Source: Diphasiastrum complanatum | Taxonomy: Eukaryota > Streptophyta > Lycopodiopsida > Lycopodiales > Lycopodiaceae | DNA: 64,000 nt | NCBI GenBank assembly: GCA_029204225.1 | Contig: CM055104.1 | Coordinates: forward strand, 42,985,480-43,049,479 | Direction of reading: 5' to 3' | Shown: positions 22,681-34,995 of the stretch, piece after piece | Numbering within the stretch: position 1 is the stretch's first letter | How the letters are laid out: each line of letters begins with the position of its first letter | Made by a program: the position numbers and the translations under genes | The notes under the pieces: generated by a model | Databases searched by the model: none | What the model was told of the DNA's origin: nothing | Seen by the model: the letters and a program-made list of their open reading frames with translations, nothing else

Positions 22681-22993
22681 AATAACATAAAATAAAAAAA
22701 TTCAGACTTGAACACCCCACTCGAACTTATCTTTTTTTGGTCTGACCGTATGACCTAAATTCTGAAAACAAATTTGGTTCCAAATATTGAATTTCAATTC
22801 ACCAATTCTCAGTTTCAATTCGGGGGAGAAAAGGAGTTTGTACAAAAAGTAGTGAGTGGGTTTGACGAAACTTTCGAACTGGTTTAATTGAACTCTTGAG
22901 CGGTTTTGACTAAAATTTTCAAAGTGTTTATTTCTTTGTGATTGATTTTCACTATATATTTCACATTTGGTCACATCTTCATTTTGTGCAAGA

Positions 22994-24113
22994 TGTATTG
23001 CAATATGACTGCAAGTACACATCTAGTTGAAATTTTAGAAATTGTAACTGCTTCAATGCTCCAAGAGCCATCTGTAGATTCTCCTATATACTATGTAGAG
23101 GGTCCATACGAAACGTCAATTTTAGTGTATTGGTCGCACTTGCGCGATGATGGAGTTATCCCGTCTGTCAGATGTTTTGGGTGTGGAGGTAGGCATCGTA
23201 GAATTGAATGTCCTCATTGAAATAATCCTTTAGCATTTGCCACCTCTTGTATTGATTGCGGAACAAAGCACCCTTGTTTAGATTGTCCATTACGTCCAGT
23301 CCTAGTCCATCCGTCATACTCAGTTTAAGATGTCTCAAGTCTACCTGGTTCGAAAAAACCAATGCAATATTCAAAAAGAAAAATCCATATGCCAGGGACG
23401 TGTATGCCAAATGCACAATAGTTGACACAGTCCGTTGCAAAAAAAGTGAAACGCAAGGAACCAATGTTTCAAAAAGTTTTTCATGGCAAGCAACGGCAAC
23501 ACAACCAATCTTCAGCTTGCCAAATGGAAGATCAAAAACAAAAAAATTATTCAAAGAATTGACGGATAAGCAGATGCTTCACTATCCACAATGGTGGCAA
23601 CATAATAAGCTATCTAATGTAGAGCAGTACCGTCAAATGTGGAATCAACTAGTTCCATCTCCACATAAAAATATGGATAACTGCAAACGAATATGGAAGC
23701 ACATATTGTCCTACCAACAGGATTATAAGAGAAAAACTTGGAAATCTGAGTATCTACACAAGTATATGAAAAAGAAATCTATGTTCCTAGCGGACGCATA
23801 CTTTTTGTGGCTTGATGCAAATAAACTTGAAGACACTGAACACAATTTTTGCACATGGAGGACGAGAGACAGATTTGTTGAGAACAAACCTGGACAATCA
23901 CGACAATCAAATGAGAAGGGGCCAACAATAGCAACAACATCTCAAAACAAGAAAAAGATAGAGCCATGCAGATTGATGAAATGTGAAGATAGGCCTATCA
24001 CTCATTACAATACTCCATCTCATAATCAAGCTACTGATCGAATTACAGAACAAGTGATCAATTCTCTACATAGATCTGGAATCTCTCCAAATATGCAACA
24101 ACAATACTTGTAG
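22994..24113 (+). pseudogene. gag-like frame with tandem CX2CX3HX4C knuckles, broken
   Basis: From ATG 22994 the frame leads to CFGCGGRHRRIEC, then a stop at 23218. The same frame continues to CIDCGTKHPCLDC near 23255-23290. Both fit CX2CX3HX4C, one residue shorter than the usual retroviral knuckle. After a frame change, a Lys/Trp/Tyr-rich frame runs to 24113 (MLHYPQWWQHNKLSNVEQYR, IWKHILSYQQDYKRKTWKS), and beyond its stop WIKGAEVAHDEELLKIWYD continues in phase. This looks like a nucleic-acid-binding gag-type protein; I do not recognise the family. Confidence 0.5.
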
Positions 24114-24732
24114 TGGATAAAAGGAGCTGAAGTTGCGCACGATGAAGAATTACTTAAAATATGGTATGATGTATGTTCTACAATGAAATGGCTATTGACC
24201 ATATCAAGCTACTAATGTTCCACCTGCAACACAACTTTTAAGCAGATGACGAAGATGCTTCTATTTTCAATGTCCAAGATTCAAATGAAAATGTGCAATT
24301 AAGTCAAATATTTGAGGCCAAAAGAAAGCAGTTTCTCCTTAGCGACATATTCAATCGAATGCAAGGTTTTTTGAGAACCTTTCCTCACAACAAGAAAGAA
24401 AGACAATTTTCTAATAAGCTGTTGATTTTACGCAAGCGATAAAATATCTATGCTTTTCCAATTGCAAAGTCTTCAAAAGTCACCAAGAAAGTCCTCTTCA
24501 ATAAATCTCCTCATCCAATACTGCAAAGGGACTTGCAGCTGTTTGAGAAGGGAGCAATGTTGGCAGATTCCTTGAGGCCAACATTAACAATAAGTTGCCA
24601 GGGTCGTGGCATCCTGCGTGCGTAAGACCATGGCCCAATGAGCACTTATAAATTATCTATTTTGGAATAAACTAGACTTTGGACCATGTGATTAAAATAA
24701 TATTTAAAGGTCAAATTGGAAGTTAAACTTAG

Positions 24733-25475
<743 letters not shown>

Positions 25476-25480
25476 CTTAG

Positions 25481-25740
25481 TTACTATGCCAATCCTTTGA
25501 TCTCCTATCTGGACCATAGAATTCCACGTCCATACAGATGCTTCTAAGTATGCCATAGGGAGTGTGCTGACACAGCCTAGAGAGTATAAGAAGGATTACC
25601 AAATCTACTTCGCTAGTAGGCAGTTGACTCTTGCGAAGATGAACTATACCACCACCAAGCGAGTGTTAAATTTACACAAGCTAGTTTGCACAATTACCAC
25701 TTGTAAATGACTTTGAGGCCATGTTGTGGGATGTCACACA
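25481..25740 (+). pseudogene. Ty3/gypsy RNase H fragment
   Basis: The translation EFHVHTDASKYAIGSVLTQP, then KDYQIYFASRQLTLAKMNYT, matches the start of the Ty3 RNase H domain (F-x-V-x-TDAS-x-x-A-x-G...). It is cut off soon afterwards. It starts right at the edge of LTR copy 2, so the LTR may have inserted into this element. Confidence 0.75.
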
Positions 25741-26099
25741 TGCTATTGATGTCCATTGTCAATCATTGTCTAACACTAAGAAGACTCTTTGAAAGCAAAG
25801 GATTGTACAATACATTTTCAAGTCTTGATTCTTTTTTATCTAGATTCCAGAAGACTGACCTGTTCACCAACAAATGGAACCTGTGTATTAATGATCCAAC
25901 CACAAGAACTGAAAATTAGTTAATTTTAATCAGTTTGACCTAAAACATGCTCATGATCACACATATCCAATTTTTACACATGAAATTACTAGATTTTAAT
26001 AAGACAACACTCAATCTCTCACTAGAATGAGTGGAGCCATCAAATTTAGCAATAAATTTGGCACTACCTCCAATTTCAGCTTTTAACATGCTCTAATAC

Positions 26100-27420
26100 A
26101 AGTGATAGAATATAGTGCAATACTCGAAGAGGGTGTTCTCATAGGGCCACACAAATCATTATCACATCAATTCTAGAATGAAGTTAGCTCTTATGGCTTG
26201 TCCTTTAGAAAATATTGATCTAAGTTATTTTCCTAGTAAGCACATCTCACAAACATGTTTGGTGTCAGTGGAGGCAGCATTGAAGCTCAACATATCCTTG
26301 ACCATATCATCATGATGCATATGCAAGATAGCTCTCATATTCAAGTGACCTAGTCATTGATGCCACAATTGGGCATTTACATTACTCACATTTGTTGTGA
26401 GTGCACAATCTTTACTCAACATATACAAGTTCCTTTCTCTGTTTGCAGAGAAAATTTCATTAGACTCTTGATTTAAGATAGTACAATGTTTTGCATTAAG
26501 CAAGACTATATACCCTTGATCTTTAATCTTGCTGATAGAGAATAGATTCTTTGTTAATTTGGGTACATAAAGTACACTAGTGATTAATCTTGTAATGCCA
26601 TCTAGGAATTGAAGTAGAGTAGACCCTTGGCACTTCTACCTTGTGCGATCTTGAGTTTCCAAAGAAAATGCACTTCAAATCTGAGATAATGAATTCTTTT
26701 GAATAGGTTCTTGCATGGTGTCATGTGTTGAGAAGCTCTTGAATCAAGATACCATTGTTGAGCATCTTTACTTTGCAGATCTTGTACCATAAACAATGTT
26801 GGGTTTTCATGGGAGATTTTGGTAGAATCTGGAATTCCATCTTGCTGCTACATCTTCTAATTTGCTTCATTATGCTTGAGAATTGGACAATGCTTTGATG
26901 TCATGATTGGTTATCTTGCAGTATTTGCAAAATAGCTTAGTCTTGGATTTTTGTTGTTGTCAATCATGCTATTGATGCTAGTTTGAATCAGTTTGCTCAG
27001 TATTCATCTTCTTGTCTTTCGAATTTTTATTTTTCTTGGACTGTTGTTTATTCGAGTATAAGACGACTACCTTGTTAATTAAAAATGATAAACTCTTTCT
27101 TCTTACTTTTTCTTACAACAAATCGTGGTGTCAACTTCTAAAGTGATAGCTCAAGAGTGTTGCTCAAAAGCAACACTAAATTTTTATAAGAGAGAAGAAG
27201 ACTAGATAGAAGTGACATATTGACATCTTCATTTGATACTGGAGTACCTGTTATAACTAACTGATCAAGCAGCTATTTGAAATCATTAAGATGATCATTT
27301 ATTTAAGTTCTTTCATTCATTTTAAGAAATAAAAATTTCTTTGTAGTGGGTTTCTTTCCTTGCCTAACCTGAATCCAAGATCCAGTCAATCTAGCATCAA
27401 AGAGACGAGATTAGTTGTCA
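26100..27420 (-). pseudogene. Ty1/copia relic C (gag to pre-integrase)
   Basis: On the minus strand I can follow gag debris, a partial zinc knuckle (FCKYCKITNHDIKA), a protease box WYLDSRASQHMTP (the Gly after the catalytic D-S is Arg), VPKLTKNLFSISKIKDQG and NEIFSANRERNLYML, then HLNMRAILHMHH. Many stops and frame shifts. It is related to copia B. Confidence 0.72.
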
Positions 27421-28039
27421 CGTGTAGATTTGTTCCCATGAGAGCGATAGTATAATTCAGATTTCAACATGAATAGAGGATTCAAATCTAACTCTAACGT
27501 CCATTAACACTACGATCCACAACAAAGATATCTTACTCTTTCTCTCTCTCTTTCTCTCTCATAAAAAGTATAATAACATACAATGCCAATAACATTCAGA
27601 TCCAACAATTAGCAAAATCGAAGAGAACCAATCTGCTTTATTGAAATGAGGAAATGAACATGAGGAGCAACTCGAGTTGGTCCCTTCTTATAGTAGAGAG
27701 GAGGACCCTGGCCTCTGAATCCTATTGGTCCATTCTTCCCTCTCTTTTTATTCAAATTTAAAAAAGTGTGGGAACCATCAAAATTGGAGGGAAACTCAAC
27801 TTTATTCACTAACTTGACATTTAGGCCCTGCGACATTAAAAGTCCCACAAAAAGGCCTAAAGTCCTTTTATTGGCTTTCTAATTAATCAAATAACTATGT
27901 GATCATCGAGTTGGACTTACACACGCAGGGTGCCAAATCCCTCTCACTGATTAATTAGGGTTAGGATTGCCTTGGGATCCGCAAACCCTCCAACATTATC
28001 CTCCACCAAAACTGGTGGCGGTCCCACGACACCTGCAAT
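27421..28039. other. no gene seen; possible leader/LTR of copia C
   Basis: The stretch lies upstream of copia C gag on the minus strand. A 79-codon antisense frame at 27609-27848 has no motif. No primer site or LTR end was found. Confidence 0.35.
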
Positions 28040-29101
28040 ATGCAGTTATTGGGGACTTTATTTGCTTCGCGCCGAATCTTGATTAAATGGTACTACACCT
28101 TCTCCATAAAGTCAAGGCGTGCAGTATTAAAATCCAAATTGTGTGGCAGAAAACAACGGTGGGCTCCGGCAATCCACTTGGAGGTTGGCCATAATGTGAA
28201 GCGTGATTCCCAGGAGCCACCCATCATTGCTGCACAAAAGTATAAACAAGCAACCGACAACTGATCTTTGATTTGCTCTGAGGCCATCAGCTTATTTGGA
28301 TCGAATGCCAGAGGAGGGAGACAATCGTCCCATCTGGTTGCCACTGACGCCAACAGAGTTAGATCTTTAGCAAACATTGTCAATTGTCGCACCGTTGGAT
28401 TGGGAGAGTGGACATATTCTCTCTGATAGGCTTGTAAGGCACGGTGGAAATCCACTGAGATTGTCCAGCTGTAGGGCTGATGGATGATTGGCCAATTGGG
28501 CGTATGGATGGTGATTTTGTCCATAGCCAATCCCAAATCTTTTCATTTATTCCTTCGCAGCATTGGCACATAATAGGGATCTACTCGCAACTGGCGAGGG
28601 CTGGTGACGTAACTCCTAATTGATTCCGAAATTTTCTCAAAAACAGTGATTCTCCATGCCGACTGCTCTCCCAATGCATGTATTTTGTCCTACTCTTTGT
28701 CGGCCTCTATCTCAGAGGTCTTAAACTTCAGAACCCATCCACCATGTGAGGACTCATGCGGATGTTGGTTTAAGAAGGTCTGGATCTGGTCCTCGACGCT
28801 GATGGGCCTTCTGAATAGAGGTGTGGTTCTTGATGAGGATGGACCTGCTTGAACTGCTGGTAAGATTGGTGATTGTTCTGCTAATCTAGAGCTCCCCCTG
28901 GTCCATGCTCGAATCTACCCCTGTATCCATTGGTACTGCTTTGTGGTGCGGAGGGGAGAATTGCTGCATGACTGGTACCGGGATTTGTGGTCCGGCTTCC
29001 AACACTTGAGCAGCTGCTTTTTCATAGGCGGTGATGGTCTCTTTAGCCTTATCAATGCTTAGCATGCAAGATAATATCCAATGTAAGCTTTGTAGGTCCA
29101 A
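28040..29101 (-). pseudogene. unrecognised protein, broken by one frameshift and two stops
   Basis: On the minus strand a frame from 29101 (IDKAKETITAYEKAAAQVLE) shifts near 28890 into PVQAGPSSSRTTPLFRRP..., then VEDQIQTFLNQHPHESSHGG, WVLKFKTSEIEADKE, a stop, IHALGEQSAWRITVFEKISE, a second stop near 28545, and a 147-codon stretch to 28093 (TIHTPNWPIIHQPYSWTISV, CLYFCAAMMGGSWESRF). The composition looks protein-like along about 350 residues. I do not recognise the family; a transposon gag or a decayed host gene are both possible. Confidence 0.4.
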
Positions 29102-29754
29102 AAGGAGCTATTTGTCTTAAGAACAAGGCGATTCTCTCTTTAGGCCCTTCAAAGTAATTAATAAGGATAATAGGCCAATAAGGGCCCAATGTAGTTTAAA
29201 TAACTTGATTTAACAAGGGCTAACTGTCTCTCAAGATAGTTAAGTTAAGTGAGAGCATTGTCTATAACTAGGCAAGAGACATCAATTTGTGAATCTTTTG
29301 GCTCATTTGCAAGTGAGAGCTTCTTGCTTCCTCTTTGTGATTGGAGCCATGGGGATCTCCTTTGCTAGGTCTCATGTGCCCTATCCACATGAATTCATGC
29401 TCCTATTACCATTGATTGTATTCTCTATTTCATTGCTAATGTGATTCAATGGTGATCTCCATGTTTCTAGCATTTTACAGTCTGTAAAATACCATTCTGA
29501 ATAAACTTCAAGCATTCATTCTACTAATGTAGACAATTGGCTAGAAGATTTGGATTATGACTTCTACTATAGTGGATGTAGTAGTAGTATAGTTTTCTTT
29601 GCTTCATTGGGTTTCCAAGGACGTGTTCGATGAATATCGCTCACGAGTTTCTTTGTGAGAATTGGTTAAGTTTCAAAAAAAATTGTAAATAGGTCTTCAA
29701 TCGATCCGACTTCATCCAATGGTGTTCTTTGAACCAGATAACTATAGTTGTTGA
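29102..29754. other. no gene seen
   Basis: AT-rich sequence between two broken, oppositely oriented open regions; it may contain the degraded 5' end of the plus-strand frame at 29755-30772. Confidence 0.35.
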
Positions 29755-30772
29755 GTACAATCAAGAATTTCAGCAGATGGTTCCATTATTTGAATATGGA
29801 GAAGTATGTCTTGTACAATGCTATATATATGGCTTACAATCTTAATATCGGAGCATTGTAGAAAATTATCTACAAACTACTTCTCTACAGCTTGGGTTTA
29901 GATTAAGGAAAATAATGGAATATGCATTAGACTATGAGCAACAAGAACACAAGCTTCAATTGGATGCTAAAAGGAAGGAAGAACAATCTAAATGGTTGGA
30001 AGAAGTGAAGATGCGGATACAGAAATTGAACCTTCACAATAAAGCATCAATGGATCGACAACCGAAATAGGTACAGGAAAGTGAAGAAACTTCTGAAGAT
30101 GAAGATGATCCTAGCAATGACTCTAATGAGCAAAGTGACAATGACAAAGCGGATGAGCGCAGCGATGACAATAAGTCAGATGAGCAAAGTGACGACGAAA
30201 GTCAAGTCCCAGATCTAGATACAGTTGCATACAACAAAAGTCCAATTCAAGAGTTGGATCAAGATGTGATGATAGATGGTGAAAATCAAGATGCAGGCCA
30301 AAGTCTGAATTCAGATCAGAATGCAAAGACAAATAAAGAAAATATGGACTCAGATCAAAGAGCATTCACAGATAGTGAAAGTCTTAACCAAGACAATGAG
30401 GATCAAGGTTTATTTCTGGATGCAGAATTTGATCAAGAGAATGATGTTGCCAAAGCACATGTTGGTAAGTTGGAAGCGCAAATTTCAGATGCAGTTGATT
30501 GTCAATTGGACGATTTAACTTTTGATCAAGAGGAAATCCAAGAATCAATTGATCATCATTGGCAATTGGAGCAACCTAACGTTCCAGAAAAGGTCCAACT
30601 TCTTATTGAACATCCTTTTGAGTCTCACTTCAACCATCAAAGTCAAGAACATGACCTACATCAATGTTTGAATCTTATCAATGGACAAGCAACTATGGGC
30701 CGTCAAATTGAGAATAGTGCTATGCTCAAAGAAACTCAATCAAGGCATTCACCAAACTTCCAAAATAAATAA
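29755..30772 (+). pseudogene. acidic coiled-coil-like protein remnant
   Basis: One frame stays protein-like for about 340 codons with two stops (near 29845 and at 30068-30070). It has an N-terminal part EFQQMVPLFEYGEVCLVQ, a charged helical stretch (MEYALDYEQQEHKLQLDAKR, KEEQSKWLEEVKMRIQKL) and a long Asp/Glu/Gln/Ser-rich tail with short repeats (NEQSDNDKADERSDDNKSDE). The last 172 codons (30254-30772) are uninterrupted. The family is unknown; the tail composition suggests disorder. Confidence 0.4.
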
Positions 30773-32960
30773 TATATAACTATTATTAAGTTACCCTCCA
30801 AAGCAAAAAAAATTTCATGTTCCTTTTCAACTTGCTTATTTTTCTCATTGGAGGTTTAAAAAATAATTAGTATCTTGAAACATTTTCTCATGCCGATTTA
30901 TTATGATGAGGGCTGCCATTATCTTGTGATATGTCTTACTTGACTACATTGTTAACAGCATGAATGATTTTCAAGTTTTATCACAAGATGTGGTAGAGGC
31001 AGTTTAAAATCCTAAAAAAGTATTTTCAATGTAATAAACAACTATGTTCTAATAAATAAGTGCACTTTCCAAAATGGCCTTGTTAAACAAACATAAAAAA
31101 ATTAAAGCTAAATGTAAATAACCTACATCAATTAGTTCAAGATGGAAGTTTCTATTATTCTTGATGATTTTGTATTACAATTTCAATGCATGAAATGAAC
31201 AAAGTACATAATTATATTACAAAAAGAGAGTGCGCAAGAAGATGCATGAATATATTCTTGTGCTATTTTGCAACAATAACCTGATCCAATGTACACTACA
31301 TCATGTACAATGCACAAAATAATCATTTTAAAAAAAAATTGCAACTATATCTGATCCAATATATGTAATCTTTGCAATGTACATCCATGTATAGACCAAG
31401 TCAAGATTGGAGAAGAAAGCTCATCAATATCCGTTTTCGACAACAACCAAGATCTCGTCATCAAGGATACACAAATCTCTCTTTTCCAACTTGAAAGCAT
31501 ATAATTGTCTTTTACATGAACTCTAACAAGATCAAAGAAAGACCAAGTTTAAATTCAACAAAAAATGCCTCTTGTGGTGGCATCTTGCATGAACAACTCT
31601 TACATTAATATTTTCATAGCCACTCAAGTACTTACTATGGCAAGGTTAAGTCAAAACATGTTATAGATAGTCATTTTGGATTAAGCAATTTCAATATTAA
31701 GCATTGGAAAACCATGTAAGCAAAACATGCTTGAAACCAAGAAATATTCATTAATTGAACTTACAAAATATTGGTAATTAGATTGACTTTCTATATTTGT
31801 ATCATTGAATTGAGATATTTAATCCCCTTGACATGTAAAGGTCTTGTATAATCATTCAAAGTTAATCATAGATGTTAAGTTGATTCACCCCAAAAGGTTC
31901 CCTACAAAGAAAATGACACAAGCATATTTAATCCCCTTGACATGTAAAGGTCTTGTATAATCATTCAAAGTTAATCATAGATGTTAAGTTGATTCACCCC
32001 AAAAGGTTCCCTACAAAGAAAATGGCACAAACATGCTCCCTCCCTCCCTCCCTCTCAATAAATTCATATATTTAAAATAGGAGCTAATAAAAAATAACAC
32101 ATCTTGGAACAATAATTTATTGCACAATTTGAGACCATCACGCGTTTAGATAGAAGCTAATTAAAAGTACGTTTTATAACAAAATTTTGCAACAAAATTA
32201 CATGTTAAAATTTGAAGAGCATATATTCATGATACTATAGCACTACATATAATTGCCATGCTCAAGCCACCATAAGCACACATCTTGTAGAGTATGCCTA
32301 TTATGATGTGGTATACCATGGTGTTTAGGGAGGCCTCATGTTCCACTTGTCTTTTCAGTAGGTTGAGTTTGGATGTGGGGACTCAATAAGTCGAAACATA
32401 TTTCACGTTCTGTTAGGGACATTTCTCCCTTCTAGGAAAATGAATTATAGAGCCTGTTGCGAAGATAGCTCTTTGACCCTATGGTAGAAGCTTATCAGGT
32501 TATTTTGATTTCATTCCAAAAATATATAAAAAAGAAATGTCCTCCCTTAGATGTCCCCTGCTGGTTATCAATCTCTCCAATTTCAATAGTACAAATTAGA
32601 TTCCCTGGAGCAGATATAGTACAGATGCAAATTGACTTCAAATATGACACATTGATTATGAGCTGTTCATAAAATTTTACTTGACGGCCTCAATTAATGT
32701 CTTGGCAGGGGCCCGTCCGCAACTTTCTCCAAAACTTTTCAGGCCAAAAATCAAATATAAATCCTAAATAAAAGCTCCTGCCAGTTACTTGAAGCTGCAC
32801 ATTCTACCCACCAGCTTCCTCGACCGATCCCATCATGCAGCTTTTCTTGAGATTAAAGCTACAAAATTGCATTTGAAACAAGAGAACATTGGACAAGCTT
32901 TTGCATCTTTAACACCATTCAATTCCGGCCACTCCAACTCGCTCACCTGCAGTAGCACTA
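30773..32960. other. no gene seen; holds a 109-bp tandem duplication
   Basis: AT-rich and without coding signal. Structured parts are the duplication at 31815-32031 and a TCCC run at 32037-32055. Confidence 0.5.
31815..32031. repeat. 109-bp tandem duplication
   Basis: Two adjacent copies (31815-31923, 31924-32031), each starting ATATTTAATCCCCTTGACAT and running to GAAAATG(A/G)CACAA, are nearly identical. This implies a recent event. Confidence 0.9.
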
Positions 32961-32961
32961 G

Positions 32962-33150
32962 GATGTGGTTCTACTGGACATCCCAGAGGCCAATTTGACT
33001 TACACGTTTGCTGTCAGAGAGCATTATGACATACGTAGCATACCTTTAGGAGAAAGGAGAGCTAAAATTTTTGACAGATTATGTGCTGCTATTGAAATTC
33101 TTCCTTGCCAAACTGAAATGCAAACCGGGGCATGTAAGCATGTTGAATAA
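32962..33150 (+). other. exon-like open segment of unknown gene
   Basis: After an acceptor-like CACTAG the frame reads DVVLLDIPEANLTYTFAV, then REHYDIRSIPLGERRAKIFD and RLCAAIEILPCQTE, ending at TAA 33148-33150. It looks more protein-like than the surroundings, but I cannot name the family and see no partner exons. It could be a gene fragment carried by a repeat. Confidence 0.25.
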
Positions 33151-33786
33151 TAAGTCAGTGTTAAAAAATTTCATGCAATTTCTGCAGCACTAATCAGAGC
33201 ATTGATAAAAAGTGCACGAAATAATGGGTTATCTCACCGACCAACTGACACATTCTTCAAAGACTCGAAGAATGGGCGCTTAACTTGAAAACCTCAAACT
33301 GCAGTCGTAGAATTACACAATGTAAACAATGTGCTGGGCACATGAGATAGAATAACCCCGCTAGTTCAGTAAGAGACTGTTCTGGTAAATGTCCCACTTT
33401 CAGTCGTTTGGACTAATTGTACAAAGGGATAACAGATTGAAAGTGAAAAGATACCTCAGTTGAATCTAAACTTAGACTCGCCTGCCATTTACTTAATGAT
33501 AGTGTGCAAGGTGCAGCTTGAAGCTAAAAGACATAGAAGCTCCTTTCCCAGAAAAACCTCCAGCTGTTTACGATCTCATTCAGTTTAAGCTCTTGAAATT
33601 CATCTCAATCTCTGCTCTCGTAAGAAAGCTACTCACGAGATTCACAAATCATAACTCAAGAAACTATGAAATCAAAAACTATCACTGGGGCTCCTGTAAA
33701 CTTCTCTTGATTAGTCAGAGTCCAAAATCTTTCTGTATGACTAATTGATTTTGAGGAAAAATTACGATCACGAGACAAAGACGTCG

Positions 33787-34995
33787 TTAAGAGGACCGAG
33801 GAATAAAAACAGGAGAATGAGAACGTGTTGCAGATACTCGCAAAAGCTTGCCATCCGGGAATACATGTGGTTCTTCATGTGTCTGTTCAGGTAGAGGAGT
33901 GGACGGCAGGCTTAAGCTATAATTTCTGCCAGCTGCAGCAGAAGAGTTTTTCACTGGGGCACTGATGGGTCCATCATAAAAGATTGAAGTACCTGTATAT
34001 AAGAGAGGATCTGTTGCTTGTGAGCCTTTCATCATACTTGGAGAGCTATGTTGACTTGCATGTAGAATGTGAGAATGGGGCTTGCCGAAATCAAGTTCAG
34101 ACGCTGTAGGGTCATCAGAGATAGTGGAAACAGACTGTGGGGGTTCCACCCATGTTTGTTTTACCAAGGACAAGATGGAGTTTTCTCCAGCACCGTGTCC
34201 CTGTTGAGAGACGCCTCTTCCACTTTTTGTATCCCGTGAGCTAGGAACTCTGCGACCACTACTTAAAGTCACATTATACTTATTGGGCCACTGCTCACCT
34301 TGTCCCAAACGCTCATCCACACTTTCTCCACCAGATGCATCATATCCGTCACTTGTAGCTGTTCCAACCCAAGGTGGGCAATCTGCAGATGACTGTGATT
34401 GTGTACCCTTAAGATGCATAGGAATATTTCCCGTAGGAATCAAGGCACTGGGAACTGTCAATGGAACCAATGATTGCTTCAACTTTGTACTAAAGGTTTC
34501 ATGCTGATGACTACTGGAAGGACCATACTTCCGCTCCAAAGGTAGAGGGCTCAATAACTCAGAGTCATTCATAGAGTAACCGGTACTGCTGTAGCTACTT
34601 CTTGGAGCTCCTGCCTCGAAAATAAGTCTAGCCTCATCTTTGGTATTGTATGGAACTTTGGCAAGCGCTGAATCTTCCTTTCCCTTCCTGCGGCCATTTG
34701 CCGAACCAAGGTCATAGCTGACACTACTTCTCGTGCTGATGTTACTGCTGGAGGTGTAATCAGGTGCTGCTATTCGTACTACCTGATTTCCTATGGGTTT
34801 CAATATTGAGGAATTCTCCCTTGCTTTTGCAGCTGCTCTAGCTGCTTCGTTAGGGCTGAGTTTGGCGAGCTTCCATGCACTAATCCTCACAGGGCGCCTT
34901 TGTGCCTTGTTATCATGCCTGGCAACTGCAACTGCAGAATCCGGGTCTACAGTAGATGGAATTCTCCCTGGTCCCAGGTGTGGGATAATCTCATC
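33787..34995 (-). CDS. S-acyltransferase terminal exon
   Basis: After TTACAG the exon opens [19 protein letters not shown], contains [20 protein letters not shown], then a Ser/Pro/Gly-rich, probably disordered tail of about 330 residues, and ends [11 protein letters not shown] and a stop. This cytosolic tail is typical of the PAT19-22 group. Confidence 0.92.
   Translation of the reverse strand, partial: DEIIPHLGPGRIPSTVDPDSAVAVARHDNKAQRRPVRISAWKLAKLSPNEAARAAAKARENSSILKPIGNQVVRIAAPDYTSSSNISTRSSVSYDLGSANGRRKGKEDSALAKVPYNTKDEARLIFEAGAPRSSYSSTGYSMNDSELLSPLPLERKYGPSSSHQHETFSTKLKQSLVPLTVPSALIPTGNIPMHLKGTQSQSSADCPPWVGTATSDGYDASGGESVDERLGQGEQWPNKYNVTLSSGRRVPSSRDTKSGRGVSQQGHGAGENSILSLVKQTWVEPPQSVSTISDDPTASELDFGKPHSHILHASQHSSPSMMKGSQATDPLLYTGTSIFYDGPISAPVKNSSAAAGRNYSLSLPSTPLPEQTHEEPHVFPDGKLLRVSATRSHSPVFIPRSS

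Larger units (their letters stand above)
20839..24727 (+). mobile_element. internal region of the CT-tract LTR element
   Basis: Downstream of the primer site come a leader of about 600 bp, a strikingly T-rich 1.2-kb zone, a broken gag-like frame with two zinc knuckles (22994-24113) and non-coding remnants up to LTR copy 2. No protease, RT or integrase of its own is visible, so it is a non-autonomous or heavily deleted element. Confidence 0.5.

Noticed and set aside
24728-24732. CTTAG region as polypurine tract of a complete 19958-25475 element
   Set aside because: The sequence before LTR copy 2 is not purine-rich, and CTTAG recurs exactly after the LTR, so a target duplication explains it better.
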